NCBI RefSeq assembly: GCF_000155675.2
Contig: NC_020911.1
Location: forward strand, 2,098,501 to 2,162,500
Length of the DNA stretch: 64,000 bases
Reading direction: 5' to 3'
Origin: Octadecabacter antarcticus 307
GTDB taxonomy: Bacteria; Pseudomonadota; Alphaproteobacteria; Rhodobacterales; Rhodobacteraceae
Part shown: positions 1-8,471 of the stretch, piece after piece
Numbering within the stretch: position 1 is the stretch's first letter
How the letters are laid out: the number at the start of each line of letters is the position of its first letter
Notes under the pieces: generated by a model
What the model was told of the DNA's origin: nothing
Databases searched by the model: none
What the model saw: the letters and a program-made list of their open reading frames with translations, nothing else
Made by a program: the position numbers and the translations under genes

Positions 1-708
1 CTCTGGCGTGCGCAGGAACAGGAAGGCTGGCTAACGCGCCCCGCCATTGAAGGCGTCGCCGACATGCTCGGCCTCGCGTTTATGCGCGCTTTGGAGGTGG
101 CGTCGTTCTATTTCATGTTCCAGCTTCAGCCCGTCGGGTCAGTTGCTCACATTCAGGTTTGCGGCACAACGTCCTGCATGATCTGTGGCGCCGAAGATCT
201 AGTCGCTGTGTGCCAAGACAAGATCGCCAAAAACCCCCATGAAGTATCTGCGGATGGCAAGTTTTCTTGGGAAGAAGTCGAATGCCTTGGTTCATGTTCA
301 AACGCGCCCATGGCCCAGATCGGCAAGGATTACTACGAAGACCTGACGGCGGCCAGAATGGGTGAATTGATTGACGCGTTGGCGCGCGGTGAAGTACCGC
401 TGCCCGGTCCGCAAAATGGCCGCTATGCCGCTGAACCGCTTAGTGGTTTGACGACGCTTACTGACTATGAGGCTGGCAAGAACCCGCACAACGCATCCGT
501 GCAATTGGCCCATGACATCGGCGATACCATCAAACGTATTGATGGTACCGAAGTGCCGCTACTGGCGCCGTGGCAAATGTCTGGCCCGGCGGGTCCGACG
601 TCCGGCAACACGTTGCCTGCCGCCAAACAACAAGCCAAGGCGACATCCGCGGCGAAGCCTGTCGGTAAATCCAAACCAGTGGCAAAACCTTCTCTACGGC
701 GAAGGTAG
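1..708 (+). CDS. nuoE: NADH-quinone oxidoreductase subunit E (5' partial, likely frameshifted 3' end)
   Basis: This is the 24-kDa thioredoxin-fold subunit of complex I, which carries the N1a [2Fe-2S] cluster in the peripheral NADH-oxidising arm. The reading frame is open from base 1, so the start lies upstream of the window; 235 residues are visible. The cluster ligands are seen as CGTTSC (Cys-x4-Cys) and CLGSC (Cys-x3-Cys). After the fold comes an Ala/Pro/Lys-rich tail that ends abruptly in SLRRR and a TAG at 706. In rhodobacteral relatives NuoE usually continues through such a linker into a helix-hairpin-helix domain (family knowledge). Here that domain follows immediately in the -1 frame (711-989), so this stop probably reflects a frame break near the A4 run at 684-687. 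NuoE identity is certain; the true C-terminus is not. Confidence 0.95.
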   Translation, partial: LWRAQEQEGWLTRPAIEGVADMLGLAFMRALEVASFYFMFQLQPVGSVAHIQVCGTTSCMICGAEDLVAVCQDKIAKNPHEVSADGKFSWEEVECLGSCSNAPMAQIGKDYYEDLTAARMGELIDALARGEVPLPGPQNGRYAAEPLSGLTTLTDYEAGKNPHNASVQLAHDIGDTIKRIDGTEVPLLAPWQMSGPAGPTSGNTLPAAKQQAKATSAAKPVGKSKPVAKPSLRRR

Positions 709-710
709 CT

Positions 711-989
711 GTGACGCAGGCCCCAGCCGCTCTGGTTTCCGCCGCACAAGCCAAACCGCACACGATGACCGCACCCCGCCAATCCGATGCGGACGATCTC
801 AAACGTATCAGCGGTGTTGGTCCGAAACTCGAAACAATGCTGAACGAAATTGGATTCTGGCATTTCGGCCAGATCGCCAAATGGACGGACAACGAAGTAA
901 GCTGGGTCGACAACCGCCTGAAATTTAGCGGTCGCATCCAGCGTGACGATTGGATCGCCCAAGCTACGACGTTTGCCACCGAAAACTAG
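711..989 (+). CDS. Helix-hairpin-helix domain ORF, probably the detached C-terminal domain of NuoE
   Basis: This is a 92-residue ORF from a GTG start with a GAAGG sequence at 701-705. It consists of a short Ala-rich lead and one compact domain with the motif ISGVGPKLE, then WVDNRLKFSGRIQRDDWI. This helix-hairpin-helix-like domain also occurs at the C-terminus of rhodobacteral NuoE and of some alphaproteobacterial ribosomal protein L21 (family knowledge). The frame stays open upstream of the GTG to a TAA at 666, so a -1 shift near 684-687 would fuse it to NuoE through an Ala/Lys linker. It is therefore either the 3' part of a frameshifted nuoE or a separately started, coupled product; the plausible Shine-Dalgarno keeps the second option alive. 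It resembles the domain ending the protein at 1159-1848 at about 40 of 67 positions by eye. Confidence 0.75.
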   Translation: MTQAPAALVSAAQAKPHTMTAPRQSDADDLKRISGVGPKLETMLNEIGFWHFGQIAKWTDNEVSWVDNRLKFSGRIQRDDWIAQATTFATEN

Positions 990-1020
990 CAACGCGCGAC
1001 TAAATCTGTGAATTGTCCGC

Positions 1021-1056
1021 AAAAAGCAGTCCAAATGCATCGTCTGGACTGTTTTT
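1021..1056 (+). terminator. Putative Rho-independent terminator after the nuoE/HHH ORF
   Basis: A 7-bp perfect stem CAGTCCA (1027-1033) / TGGACTG (1045-1051) with an 11-nt loop is followed by T5 (1052-1056) and preceded by A5. It lies 38 bases past the stop of the HHH ORF and about 100 bases before the next gene, so it could end or attenuate transcription inside the nuo cluster. Confidence 0.55.
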
Positions 1057-1158
1057 CGCGAATATCCCCTTTATCAAGGACGGGTCGCAAGGCTAAGCTT
1101 TGTGCAATTGTAGCGCGGATGCAGGAAATTTTGCGTTTAAATCTGGAAGGGTCAATAA

Positions 1159-1848
1159 ATGAATGCGTCCTCTAAGTTTACGGGCATCCTCGCCATCGCT
1201 GCCTTGTTCGGTATCGTCGCGTTGATCGTGTCCTTAGTCATTCTGAATTTTGGCGGCATCGCGGCCTTTTTCATTGGTGTGATCGTCGCCATCATCACGT
1301 GGATCGCGTTGTGGTTGGGTTGGGGCGAAGACGAGGCTGACCAATCGACTTCCGGTTCAGACGACGCAACAGGGATGAATAAACCCACAACTGGCGCGGC
1401 ACCCGCCGCGCCGCCAGTCGTCGCACCCGCTGGCGCAAAGGTTGGATCTACATCCGCCAAAGCGTCCAACCCCGCAGCGAAGCCCGCGTTAGGTACCGCA
1501 AAAACTGCAAAACCCGCCGCAACGAAGGCGACAGCCGTAAAGTCACCCGCATCGCAAACCGCGCCCGTCGCGCCAGACGGCAAACCTGCGACGCTGACTG
1601 CGGCGCGCGGAAGTGGGGCGGATGATCTTAAATTGCTCAAGGGTGTTGGTCCGGCCCTCGAAAAGACCCTCAACGAGTTGGGCTTTTATCACTTCGATCA
1701 GGTCGCCGCATGGCGCGAAGCCGAAATCGAATGGGTCGATAGCCGCCTCAAATTCAAGGGCCGGATTGTGCGTGATGACTGGATCAAACAGGCGGAAACC
1801 TTGGCAGAAGGTGGGGAAACCGAATTCTCCAAACGCGCCAAAAGATAG
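1159..1848 (+). CDS. Membrane-anchored helix-hairpin-helix protein between nuoE and nuoF
   Basis: This is a 229-residue protein of unknown function. Residues about 8-55 form two hydrophobic segments with a very short turn. A long low-complexity Ala/Pro/Lys/Thr linker follows (about 70-150), then a C-terminal domain with LLKGVGPALEKTLNELGF and WVDSRLKFKGRIVRDDWI. That domain is a clear paralogue of the one in the preceding ORF. The start ATG is preceded by GGAAGGG. The same layout near nuoE is common in Rhodobacteraceae (family knowledge), which suggests an accessory part of complex I held at the membrane; that role is inference. Annotation pipelines sometimes label this domain a DNA-nuclease-like helix-hairpin-helix, but no catalytic residues are visible and a DNA role is not supported by context. 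Confidence 0.85.
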   Translation: MNASSKFTGILAIAALFGIVALIVSLVILNFGGIAAFFIGVIVAIITWIALWLGWGEDEADQSTSGSDDATGMNKPTTGAAPAAPPVVAPAGAKVGSTSAKASNPAAKPALGTAKTAKPAATKATAVKSPASQTAPVAPDGKPATLTAARGSGADDLKLLKGVGPALEKTLNELGFYHFDQVAAWREAEIEWVDSRLKFKGRIVRDDWIKQAETLAEGGETEFSKRAKR

Positions 1849-1871
1849 TAAGATTCTGACATATTGATACC

Positions 1872-1909
1872 AAAGGCCCGCCGGATGCACCGCGCGGGCC
1901 TTTTCTTTT
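1872..1909 (+). terminator. Rho-independent terminator
   Basis: A perfect 10-bp stem AAAGGCCCGC (1872-1881) / GCGGGCCTTT (1894-1903) with a 12-nt loop runs into TTTTCTTTT. It begins 24 bases after the stop of the membrane-anchored HHH gene and lies just before the DUF5337 gene. This is the stronger of the two terminators between nuoE and nuoF. Confidence 0.8.
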
Positions 1910-1956
1910 GCGTCCGCCCTCTTTTCTTCTGATCGGGCACAGGCCACAAACGGCCC

Positions 1957-2175
1957 ATGGACAATCAACCAGATCAAGACACCGCCCACCTCGGCCGCCA
2001 AGCCGCCATCGTCATTGCATGTGCTGGGCTGCTCAGTATTTTTGCGCCGCAACTGACCCGCGCGCTCGGCGCACCCGTGCGTGTCGAAATGTTGTTCTAC
2101 CTGATCTCGCTTGGTGCGTTCATTTGGTCACTGGTCGTCACGTGGAAGCTGTGGCAAAAGACGCGTAACAAATGA
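1957..2175 (+). CDS. DUF5337 family small membrane protein
   Basis: This 72-residue protein has a short charged N-terminus (MDNQPDQDTAHLGRQ) and two hydrophobic helices at about 17-35 and 45-63, ending in a basic WKLWQKTRNK tail. The pattern matches the DUF5337 family, small proteins encoded beside complex I genes in Rhodobacteraceae (family knowledge). It lies just after a terminator and 26 bases before nuoF, so it may be the first gene of a second nuo transcript. Function is unknown; a small accessory or assembly subunit of complex I is a guess from position. Confidence 0.75.
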   Translation: MDNQPDQDTAHLGRQAAIVIACAGLLSIFAPQLTRALGAPVRVEMLFYLISLGAFIWSLVVTWKLWQKTRNK

Positions 2176-2201
2176 TGCTTTGCTAATGACGGAAGGGGCT
2201 C

Positions 2202-3488
2202 ATGATGCTCGCTGATAAAGACCGCATTTTCACCAACCTTTACGGGATGCACGACCGAACACTTAAGGGGGCGCAGGCGCGTGGCCATTGGGATGGCACC
2301 GCCGGTATCATCAAAAAGGGTCGCGAATGGATCATTGACAACATGAAGGCGTCTGGCCTGCGTGGCCGTGGTGGTGCGGGTTTCCCGACCGGTCTGAAAT
2401 GGTCATTCATGCCAAAGGAATCCGACGGACGGCCATCCTATCTTGTGGTGAACGCCGACGAATCCGAACCGGGGACATGCAAAGACCGTGAAATTATGCG
2501 CCACGATCCGCATACCCTGATTGAGGGCTGCCTGATCGCGTCCTTCGCGATGAACGCAAACGCCTGCTACATCTACATCCGTGGCGAATACATCCGTGAA
2601 AAAGAAGCGCTGCAGGCTGCTATTGACGAATGTTATGAGGCGGGCATGGTCGGCAAGAACGCGTCCAAATCTGGCTGGGATTTCGATATTTACTTGGTCC
2701 ACGGGGCTGGGGCGTATATTTGCGGTGAAGAAACTGCTTTGCTCGAATCCCTTGAGGGCAAAAAAGGCATGCCACGGATGAAGCCGCCTTTTCCGGCGGG
2801 AGCGGGTCTGTATGGCTGCCCGACGACCGTGAACAACGTGGAATCCATCGCCGTGGTCCCAACCATCCTGCGCCGTGGGTCTGATTGGTTCGCGGGCTTT
2901 GGGCGCCCCAATAACGCGGGCACCAAATTGTTCGCGATTTCGGGCCATGTGAACAACCCCTGTGTGGTTGAAGAATCCATGTCCATTCCGTTCGAAGAAC
3001 TGATCGAAAAGCACTGCGATGGTATCCGTGGTGGGTGGGGCAACCTTAAGGCCGTGATTCCGGGGGGGGCGTCCGTGCCCATGGTGCGCGGCGAAAACAT
3101 GCGTGACGCGATCATGGATTTTGATGCGTTGAAGGAAAAAGGATCGTCCCTTGGCACTGCCGCCGTCATCGTGATGGACAAAGACACCGACGTGATCAAA
3201 GCGATCTGGCGCTTGGCGAAATTCTACAAACACGAATCTTGCGGCCAATGCACCCCGTGTCGCGAAGGCACCGGTTGGATGATGCGGGTGATGGAACGTC
3301 TGGTCAAAGGCGACGCGGACGTCGAAGAAATCGACATGCTGCTGGACGTGACCAAACAAGTCGAAGGCCACACAATCTGTGCTTTGGGCGATGCCGCTGC
3401 TTGGCCTATCCAAGGGTTGATCAAAAACTTCCGCGGTGAGATTGAAGATCGTATTGCCCATAAACGTGGGCCTGTAGCGGCTGAGTGA
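2202..3488 (+). CDS. nuoF: NADH-quinone oxidoreductase subunit F
   Basis: The 51-kDa subunit of complex I binds NADH and FMN and carries the N3 [4Fe-4S] cluster in the cytoplasmic arm. The 428 residues match the family length. Visible are the glycine-rich FMN/NADH region [16 protein letters not shown] near residue 50, the motif [19 protein letters not shown] near 165, and cluster ligands [13 protein letters not shown] near 345 with HTICALGD near 390. Two ATGs stand in tandem (2202 and 2205) after a GGAAGGGG ribosome site; either could be the start. The gene is followed by a broken small membrane ORF and two small genes before nuoG. Confidence 0.98.
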   Translation: MMLADKDRIFTNLYGMHDRTLKGAQARGHWDGTAGIIKKGREWIIDNMKASGLRGRGGAGFPTGLKWSFMPKESDGRPSYLVVNADESEPGTCKDREIMRHDPHTLIEGCLIASFAMNANACYIYIRGEYIREKEALQAAIDECYEAGMVGKNASKSGWDFDIYLVHGAGAYICGEETALLESLEGKKGMPRMKPPFPAGAGLYGCPTTVNNVESIAVVPTILRRGSDWFAGFGRPNNAGTKLFAISGHVNNPCVVEESMSIPFEELIEKHCDGIRGGWGNLKAVIPGGASVPMVRGENMRDAIMDFDALKEKGSSLGTAAVIVMDKDTDVIKAIWRLAKFYKHESCGQCTPCREGTGWMMRVMERLVKGDADVEEIDMLLDVTKQVEGHTICALGDAAAWPIQGLIKNFRGEIEDRIAHKRGPVAAE

Positions 3489-3508
3489 AATGCCGGAGGT
3501 CTAATCGG

Positions 3509-3781
3509 ATGGTCATATTTCTGCTCTTTGTTCCTTTGGTATGCGTTTCGTTGTCTGCTCTTTCGCTCGGTAAATTGGGTGTATTTTTTCAAAAAGGGCC
3601 TGCTTGGACGGTCGGGTGTTATTTTTTTCGCAACGCCCGCTGTCCTCCCCATTTTAGGACTGTGCTATTTCACCGCAACCCGTGCAGATGCTGGAGGGTA
3701 GGCGTTTCTATGGCTGGTGGGCTTCATTGCCTTTTTTGTGTCACCTGTAGTTCTGACGGCGATGATCGTACATTTGGCTAG
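3509..3781 (+). pseudogene. Broken small membrane-protein ORF between nuoF and nuoG
   Basis: ATG 3509 with GGAGG at 3495-3499 opens a hydrophobic ORF (MVIFLLFVPLVCVSLSALSL). At the T7 run 3622-3628 its frame turns into Cys/Arg-rich text, while the +1 frame continues as membrane-like sequence (ATPAVLPILGLCYFTATRAD). That frame meets a TAG at 3699-3701 and then continues as AFLWLVGFIAFFVSPVVLTA. Joined, this would be a membrane protein of roughly 90 residues with three or four helices, now carrying one frameshift and one in-frame stop. I do not recognise the family. If the frame break is a sequencing error, the TAG still leaves the ORF truncated. Confidence 0.5.
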
Positions 3782-3813
3782 TTCCAATAGCGCCCACATC
3801 AGAGGCGTCGCTG

Positions 3814-4269
3814 ATGCAGCTTGCTGAACTCAACATTGGCCGTCTTCTGGCCCCGACGGACGATCCACGGGTCAAAGATTTCATGGACAACCTTGACCGG
3901 ATAAACGGCCTCGGCAAACGCATGCCCGGATTTGTGTGGATGCATGAGGGATCCGGTGAACCCGGAACTGGTAACACTGAAAATGCATTCGGTGATAATC
4001 CGCAGATGGTGTTCAACCTGACCGTTTGGGAAGATCTGCCAAGCCTTGAGGTGTTCGTTTACAAAACTGTCCACGCCAAGTTTATGGATCGCAAAGCTGA
4101 ATGGTTTGAGGTTCTGGGCGAGCAGCATTTCGTCATGTGGTGGATTGAGCAAGGCCATCAGCCGACCCGCGAAGAAGCGCTCGTGCGGCTTGATGATCTG
4201 CGCACAAACGGACCCAGCGATCGCGCGTTCGGTTGGGATGAAATTCGCGTCAAGTCGCTGAAGTCGTAA
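3814..4269 (+). CDS. DUF3291 domain-containing protein
   Basis: This 151-residue soluble protein starts MQLAELNIGRLLAPTDDPRV and contains GFVWMHEGSG and the Trp/His-rich stretch FVYKTVHAKFMDRKAEWFE. These are typical of DUF3291, a ferredoxin-like alpha/beta-barrel fold related to small antibiotic-monooxygenase-type proteins (family knowledge). GAGG at 3802-3805 supports the ATG. The gene sits between nuoF and nuoG and nothing in it points to an iron-sulfur or membrane role, so its link to complex I rests on position only. Its substrate, if it is an enzyme, is unknown. Confidence 0.8.
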   Translation: MQLAELNIGRLLAPTDDPRVKDFMDNLDRINGLGKRMPGFVWMHEGSGEPGTGNTENAFGDNPQMVFNLTVWEDLPSLEVFVYKTVHAKFMDRKAEWFEVLGEQHFVMWWIEQGHQPTREEALVRLDDLRTNGPSDRAFGWDEIRVKSLKS

Positions 4270-4271
4270 TC

Positions 4272-4291
4272 AAACTTTTACAACAAAGTTT
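4272..4291 (+). terminator. Weak AT-rich hairpin after the DUF3291 gene
   Basis: A 7-bp stem AAACTTT (4272-4278) / AAAGTTT (4285-4291) with a 6-nt loop lies three bases after the DUF3291 stop codon. Only A/T-rich pairing and a short T run support it, so termination is uncertain. Confidence 0.3.
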
Positions 4292-4417
4292 TGTACAAAC
4301 CAGTGAATTTCCGCCGCAATAGCCGATAACAGGTCCCCGCTATTGCATAGCAGCGCCGCACCACCGACATCTATCCCAACTGCTGAGACCTCTCAGTTTG
4401 ATTTGGAGACTTGCGTC

Positions 4418-4819
4418 ATGACGACCCATAAAAAGATGATCACCGCAGCCGTGCTTGGCATGACGTTGATAGCAACAACCGCAACTGCAAATCCCGCCAA
4501 TGTGGAACGTGTTACCGAAGGCCTTATTGCGACGGGCATGGCGTATGAGTTGAGTGAAAAATGCGGCGATGTCGACGCCCGTTTGCTGCGCGGCCTGAAC
4601 TTTTTGTTCGGGCTTAAGGCACATCTGCGACAGCTTGGCTATTCCAACGCTGAAGTCGACGCCTTCGTCGATGACCGCGCAGAGAAAGACCGACTTGAGG
4701 CGATTGCCCGTGAACGCCTTACTGCATTGGGGGTTCGCACGGATGACGCGGTGACCTATTGTACTGTTGCACGGGCGCAAATTGCCCAAGGCACGCAGGT
4801 CGGACGTTTGCTGCGCTAG
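4418..4819 (+). CDS. DUF5333 family secreted protein
   Basis: This 133-residue protein begins MTTHKKMITAAVLGMTLIATTATA, a standard Sec signal peptide with likely cleavage after TATA. ATG 4418 was chosen because it follows GGAG at 4404-4407 and directly opens the signal peptide. The mature part is helical and charged, with two cysteines (EKCGDVD and VTYCTVA) that could form a periplasmic disulfide. It matches DUF5333, a family found in rhodobacteral nuo clusters (family knowledge). A periplasmic protein encoded in a complex I cluster is unexpected because complex I has little periplasmic mass; its role is unknown. Confidence 0.75.
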   Translation: MTTHKKMITAAVLGMTLIATTATANPANVERVTEGLIATGMAYELSEKCGDVDARLLRGLNFLFGLKAHLRQLGYSNAEVDAFVDDRAEKDRLEAIARERLTALGVRTDDAVTYCTVARAQIAQGTQVGRLLR

Positions 4820-4948
4820 TCAAAAACGTCACATCATTCCTTGGGCTTGGGCGGGGTTTAACACCTTCGCCCGCGTCGTTTTGCGCAACGATTTCCAAGT
4901 CCTTTTCGTGGGTTTCGGGCTGGCAAACCGCCCAGTGTCACGGTAGAT

Positions 4949-4986
4949 AGCGGGCGAAAGGGCGGTCCCTCTGTTTTGGGCCCGCT
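4949..4986 (+). other. Inverted repeat in the nuoG leader
   Basis: AGCGGGC (4949-4955) pairs perfectly with GCCCGCT (4980-4986) around a 24-nt loop that itself holds GGGCGGTCCC. It lies in the 204-base gap before nuoG, 37 bases from the start codon, with no T-run, so it is more likely a leader structure than a terminator. Its significance is uncertain. Confidence 0.3.
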
Positions 4987-5023
4987 TGGTGGATAAGCCA
5001 TACGGGAATAGGGAACACGCCCC

Positions 5024-7024
5024 ATGTCTGATGCGAACCCCGATCTGCGAAAGATCATTATCGACGACCGCGAAGTAGAAGTGTCTGGCGCTATGACGCT
5101 CATTCAGGCTTGCGAAGAAGCCGGCATTGAAATCCCGCGTTTCTGTTATCACGAACGCCTTAGCATTGCGGGTAACTGCCGGATGTGTCTGGTCGAGGTG
5201 GTTGGTGGCCCGCCAAAACCTGCCGCATCTTGCGCGATGCAGGTCAAGGATTTACGCTCCGGTCCCGAAGGCCAACTCCCTGTTGTTAAAACAAATTCAC
5301 CGATGGTAAAAAAGGCCCGTGAGGGCGTGATGGAATTTTTACTGATCAACCATCCGCTTGACTGCCCGATTTGCGACCAAGGCGGAGAGTGTGATTTGCA
5401 AGACCAAGCGATGGCTTATGGCGTCGATTTTTCCCGTTACCGTGAAGCCAAACGCGCGTCTGATCATCTTGATCTTGGTCCGCTCGTTGAAACCCATATG
5501 ACGCGCTGTATCTCGTGCACGCGCTGCGTCCGATTCACCACTGAGGTCGCGGGTATTTCCCAGATGGGCCAAACGGGTCGCGGCGAAGATTCGGAAATAA
5601 CCAGCTATCTGGGTGAAACCCTCGACAGTAATATGCAGGGCAACATCATTGATCTGTGTCCCGTTGGGGCGTTGGTGTCCAAACCTTATGCGTTCACCGC
5701 CCGCCCTTGGGAATTGACCAAGACCGAAAGCATTGATGTGATGGACGCCCTTGGTGCCAACATCCGCGTTGACACGAAAGGTCGCGAAGTCATGCGCCTG
5801 TTGCCACGCAACCATGATGGCGTGAACGAAGAATGGATTTCTGACAAGACGCGTTTCGTCTGGGACGGGCTGCGTCGCCAGCGTCTGGACACGCCTTATA
5901 TTCGTGAGAACGGCAAGTTGCGCAAAGCAGGTTGGGATGAGGCGTTGAAGGCTGCTGCAGTTGCGATGGCTGGTAGAAAGGTGGCAGGTTTGGTTGGTGA
6001 TTTGGCCAGCACAGAGGGGGCATTTTCCCTTAAGAAACTGATAGAAGGGCAAGGCGGTGTCGTTGAATGCCGTGTCGACAATGCCAAACTGCCGAGCGGA
6101 AATCGATCTGGTTATGTTGGCAATGCTGCGATTGAAGATATCGATAGCGCAGAAATGATCCTGCTGATCGGCACCAATCCAGAGATTGAAAGCCCTGTGT
6201 TGAATGCACGTATCCGCAAGGCTTGGCTGAATGGCGCTAAGATTGCGGTCGTCGGAGAAGCGATTAATTTGTCGTATGAATATGACCATGTCGGCACTGA
6301 TCGCGCGGCGCTTTCGACCGTTGGTGATCTGCCAGACGGTGCCATGATCATTATCGGTCAAGGCGCATTGGTCGAGGCTGACGGTGCATCTGTTCTGGGC
6401 ACCGCTATGGCCGCTGGCGCATCGAAGTTTTTGGTTCTGCACACTGCCGCTGGTCGCGTTGGTGCGATGGATGTGGATGCGACAAATGCGGACGCCATGA
6501 AGGCGATTGAGGCGGCTGACGTTGTTTACAACATGGGCGCGGACGAGATCGATATCGCCGCTGGCCCGTTCGTAATCTATCAAGGCAGCCACGGTGACCG
6601 GGGCGCGCATCGCGCCGACATCATTTTGCCAGGTGCTGCCTATACTGAAGAAAATGCGCTGTTTGTGAACACTGAAGGGCGTCCACAACTGGCGATGCGG
6701 GCAAGCTTTGCCCCCGGTGAAGCCAAGGAAAACTGGGCTATTCTGCGGGCATTGTCCGCTGAGATGGATGCCAAGCAGGACTGGGACAGCCTTGCCGGAT
6801 TGCGCCAAGCGCTTGTCGCAGCCCATCCGCACCTTGGCGATGTTGATGTCGTCGCGCAAAACGATTGGAAGCCTGTTAGGGCGGGCAAACTTGGCAAGGC
6901 GACGTTCAAAACCGCCGTCACCGATTTTTACCTGACCAACCCGATTGCGCGGGCGTCGCAATTGATGTCCGAGCTGAGCAGCAATGCCAAAAAGCGGGCG
7001 CAAGCCCCAATCGCGGCGGAGTAG
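5024..7024 (+). CDS. nuoG: NADH-quinone oxidoreductase subunit G
   Basis: The large iron-sulfur subunit of complex I passes electrons from the flavin towards the quinone site. The 666 residues are typical of the alphaproteobacterial form. The N-terminal ferredoxin-like domain has [15 protein letters not shown] and a further Cys for the [2Fe-2S] cluster. The His-coordinated cluster motif [14 protein letters not shown] follows near residue 110, and the [4Fe-4S] motif CISCTRC near 163 with a distant CPVG. The rest is the molybdopterin-oxidoreductase-like fold, which lacks the cofactor in this family. The lipoprotein gene starts two bases after the stop. Confidence 0.98.
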   Translation: MSDANPDLRKIIIDDREVEVSGAMTLIQACEEAGIEIPRFCYHERLSIAGNCRMCLVEVVGGPPKPAASCAMQVKDLRSGPEGQLPVVKTNSPMVKKAREGVMEFLLINHPLDCPICDQGGECDLQDQAMAYGVDFSRYREAKRASDHLDLGPLVETHMTRCISCTRCVRFTTEVAGISQMGQTGRGEDSEITSYLGETLDSNMQGNIIDLCPVGALVSKPYAFTARPWELTKTESIDVMDALGANIRVDTKGREVMRLLPRNHDGVNEEWISDKTRFVWDGLRRQRLDTPYIRENGKLRKAGWDEALKAAAVAMAGRKVAGLVGDLASTEGAFSLKKLIEGQGGVVECRVDNAKLPSGNRSGYVGNAAIEDIDSAEMILLIGTNPEIESPVLNARIRKAWLNGAKIAVVGEAINLSYEYDHVGTDRAALSTVGDLPDGAMIIIGQGALVEADGASVLGTAMAAGASKFLVLHTAAGRVGAMDVDATNADAMKAIEAADVVYNMGADEIDIAAGPFVIYQGSHGDRGAHRADIILPGAAYTEENALFVNTEGRPQLAMRASFAPGEAKENWAILRALSAEMDAKQDWDSLAGLRQALVAAHPHLGDVDVVAQNDWKPVRAGKLGKATFKTAVTDFYLTNPIARASQLMSELSSNAKKRAQAPIAAE

Positions 7025-7026
7025 GA

Positions 7027-7404
7027 ATGCGCCCCGCAATCATAGCATTCACGGCGCTTGCTGCTTGCGGAGCCACCACGACCGCTCCGACGGGTTCTAT
7101 TAGCTATGATGGGATTGAAACACGTTTGCTGGACGGTGATCTGGTGAATTTTCAGGTGAAATTGACGAACGCAGCCGTGGCGCAGGATGTAACGGATTAC
7201 GCAGAATGTGCTGCAGCGCAATATGCATTGATTAGGGGCTACGGGTTTGCGCGCAAGGTGCGCACGCTGGTCGACGAAGAAGGTGGTATTTGGACAGGAG
7301 ATGCGGTTTACACCGTCTCGTCTGCTTTGCCACGTGGACTAAAAACGATAGACGCGGAAGTGACGGTTGCCGAATGTGCGCGCCGATCAATCCCGACGGT
7401 CTGA
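7027..7404 (+). CDS. Small putative lipoprotein encoded between nuoG and nuoH
   Basis: This 125-residue protein has a very short signal region [14 protein letters not shown] in which LAAC fits a lipobox with Cys14 as the lipidated residue. The mature part (about 110 residues) includes two cysteines (YAECAAAQ and VAECARR) that could pair. No known domain is recognised. The start follows the nuoG stop by two bases and nuoH begins 26 bases after its stop, so co-transcription is very likely. Similar small genes sit at this spot in other Rhodobacteraceae (family knowledge, from memory). The predicted location facing the periplasm and a link to complex I are inference. Confidence 0.65.
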   Translation: MRPAIIAFTALAACGATTTAPTGSISYDGIETRLLDGDLVNFQVKLTNAAVAQDVTDYAECAAAQYALIRGYGFARKVRTLVDEEGGIWTGDAVYTVSSALPRGLKTIDAEVTVAECARRSIPTV

Positions 7405-7429
7405 GGGCCGAGGGGCTAAGGGAATAAAT

Positions 7430-8470
7430 ATGGTCGAATTTTTCACCAACACCAATCTTGGGATCATCCTGTTGATCCTTGGACAATGTCTGTTGATCCT
7501 AATCCCACTTTTGGTGGCACTGGCATTCCTGATGTATGCTGACCGCAAAGTCTGGGCCGCTGTGCAGATGCGCAAAGGCCCCAACGTGGTTGGCGTGTTC
7601 GGCCTGCTGCAGTCGTTTGCCGACTTTATCAAATACATTGTCAAAGAAGTTGTCGTGCCTGCGGGCGCTGACAAGGCGGTCTTTTTCCTCGCGCCGATGA
7701 TTTCGTTCACACTGGCCGTGGTTGCATGGTCGGTCATTCCGTTTAACGACGGTTGGATTCTGGCTGATATCAACGTCGCGGTTTTGTTTATCTTCGCGGT
7801 GTCATCGCTGGAAGTTTACGGCGTGATCATGGGCGGATGGGCAAGCAATTCCAAATATCCGTTCTTGGGGTCATTGCGGTCCGCCGCGCAGATGATCTCT
7901 TACGAGGTCTCCCTCGGTTTGATCATCATCGGTGTGATCATCACGACAGGGTCGCTGAATTTCGGGGATATCGTTGCCGCACAAAGTGGTAATTTGGGCC
8001 TGCTGAACTGGTACTTCATCCCACATTTCCCGATGATGATTTTGTTCTTTATCAGCGCTTTGGCGGAAACCAACCGTCCGCCGTTCGATCTGCCAGAAGC
8101 GGAATCCGAATTGGTTGCGGGCTATCAGGTAGAATATTCATCCACACCGTTCCTGTTGTTCATGATCGGTGAATTGCTGGCAGTGGTATTGATGTGCGCA
8201 CTGGTGTCACTGATGTTCCTCGGCGGCTGGTTGTCACCCTTGCCATTCTTGCCGGACGGTATTGGCTGGCTGATCTTGAAGATGGGATGCGTCTTCTTCC
8301 TCTTCGCGATGGTCAAAGCGATCACGCCGCGCTACCGCTATGACCAACTGATGCGTGTTGGCTGGAAAATCTTCCTGCCATTGTCGCTGTTCTGGGTCGT
8401 TCTGGTATCGTTCCTTGCAAAATTTGAAGTATTCGGCGGCTTTTGGGCCCGCTGGGTAGTTGGAGGCTGA
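7430..8470 (+). CDS. nuoH: NADH-quinone oxidoreductase subunit H
   Basis: This membrane subunit links the peripheral and membrane arms of complex I and forms much of the quinone-binding chamber. The start is ATG 7430 ([11 protein letters not shown]), preceded by a purine-rich AAGGGA; an in-frame start further upstream would overlap the lipoprotein gene. The 346 residues carry eight or so hydrophobic helices. Conserved loops are [19 protein letters not shown] near residue 37 and [20 protein letters not shown] near 210, the acidic loop essential for quinone reduction in the family. The stop precedes the nuoI start by one base. Confidence 0.97.
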   Translation: MVEFFTNTNLGIILLILGQCLLILIPLLVALAFLMYADRKVWAAVQMRKGPNVVGVFGLLQSFADFIKYIVKEVVVPAGADKAVFFLAPMISFTLAVVAWSVIPFNDGWILADINVAVLFIFAVSSLEVYGVIMGGWASNSKYPFLGSLRSAAQMISYEVSLGLIIIGVIITTGSLNFGDIVAAQSGNLGLLNWYFIPHFPMMILFFISALAETNRPPFDLPEAESELVAGYQVEYSSTPFLLFMIGELLAVVLMCALVSLMFLGGWLSPLPFLPDGIGWLILKMGCVFFLFAMVKAITPRYRYDQLMRVGWKIFLPLSLFWVVLVSFLAKFEVFGGFWARWVVGG

Positions 8471-8471
8471 T

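Noticed and set aside
2403..3461. Long open frame on the minus strand opposite nuoF (352 codons)
   Set aside because: It is the mirror of a certain gene with strong codon bias; its peptide has no recognisable domain and nuoF accounts for the DNA.
5339..7039. Minus-strand open frame of 566 codons opposite nuoG
   Set aside because: It is an antisense shadow: the product is low-complexity and Arg/His-rich while nuoG motifs are complete on the plus strand.
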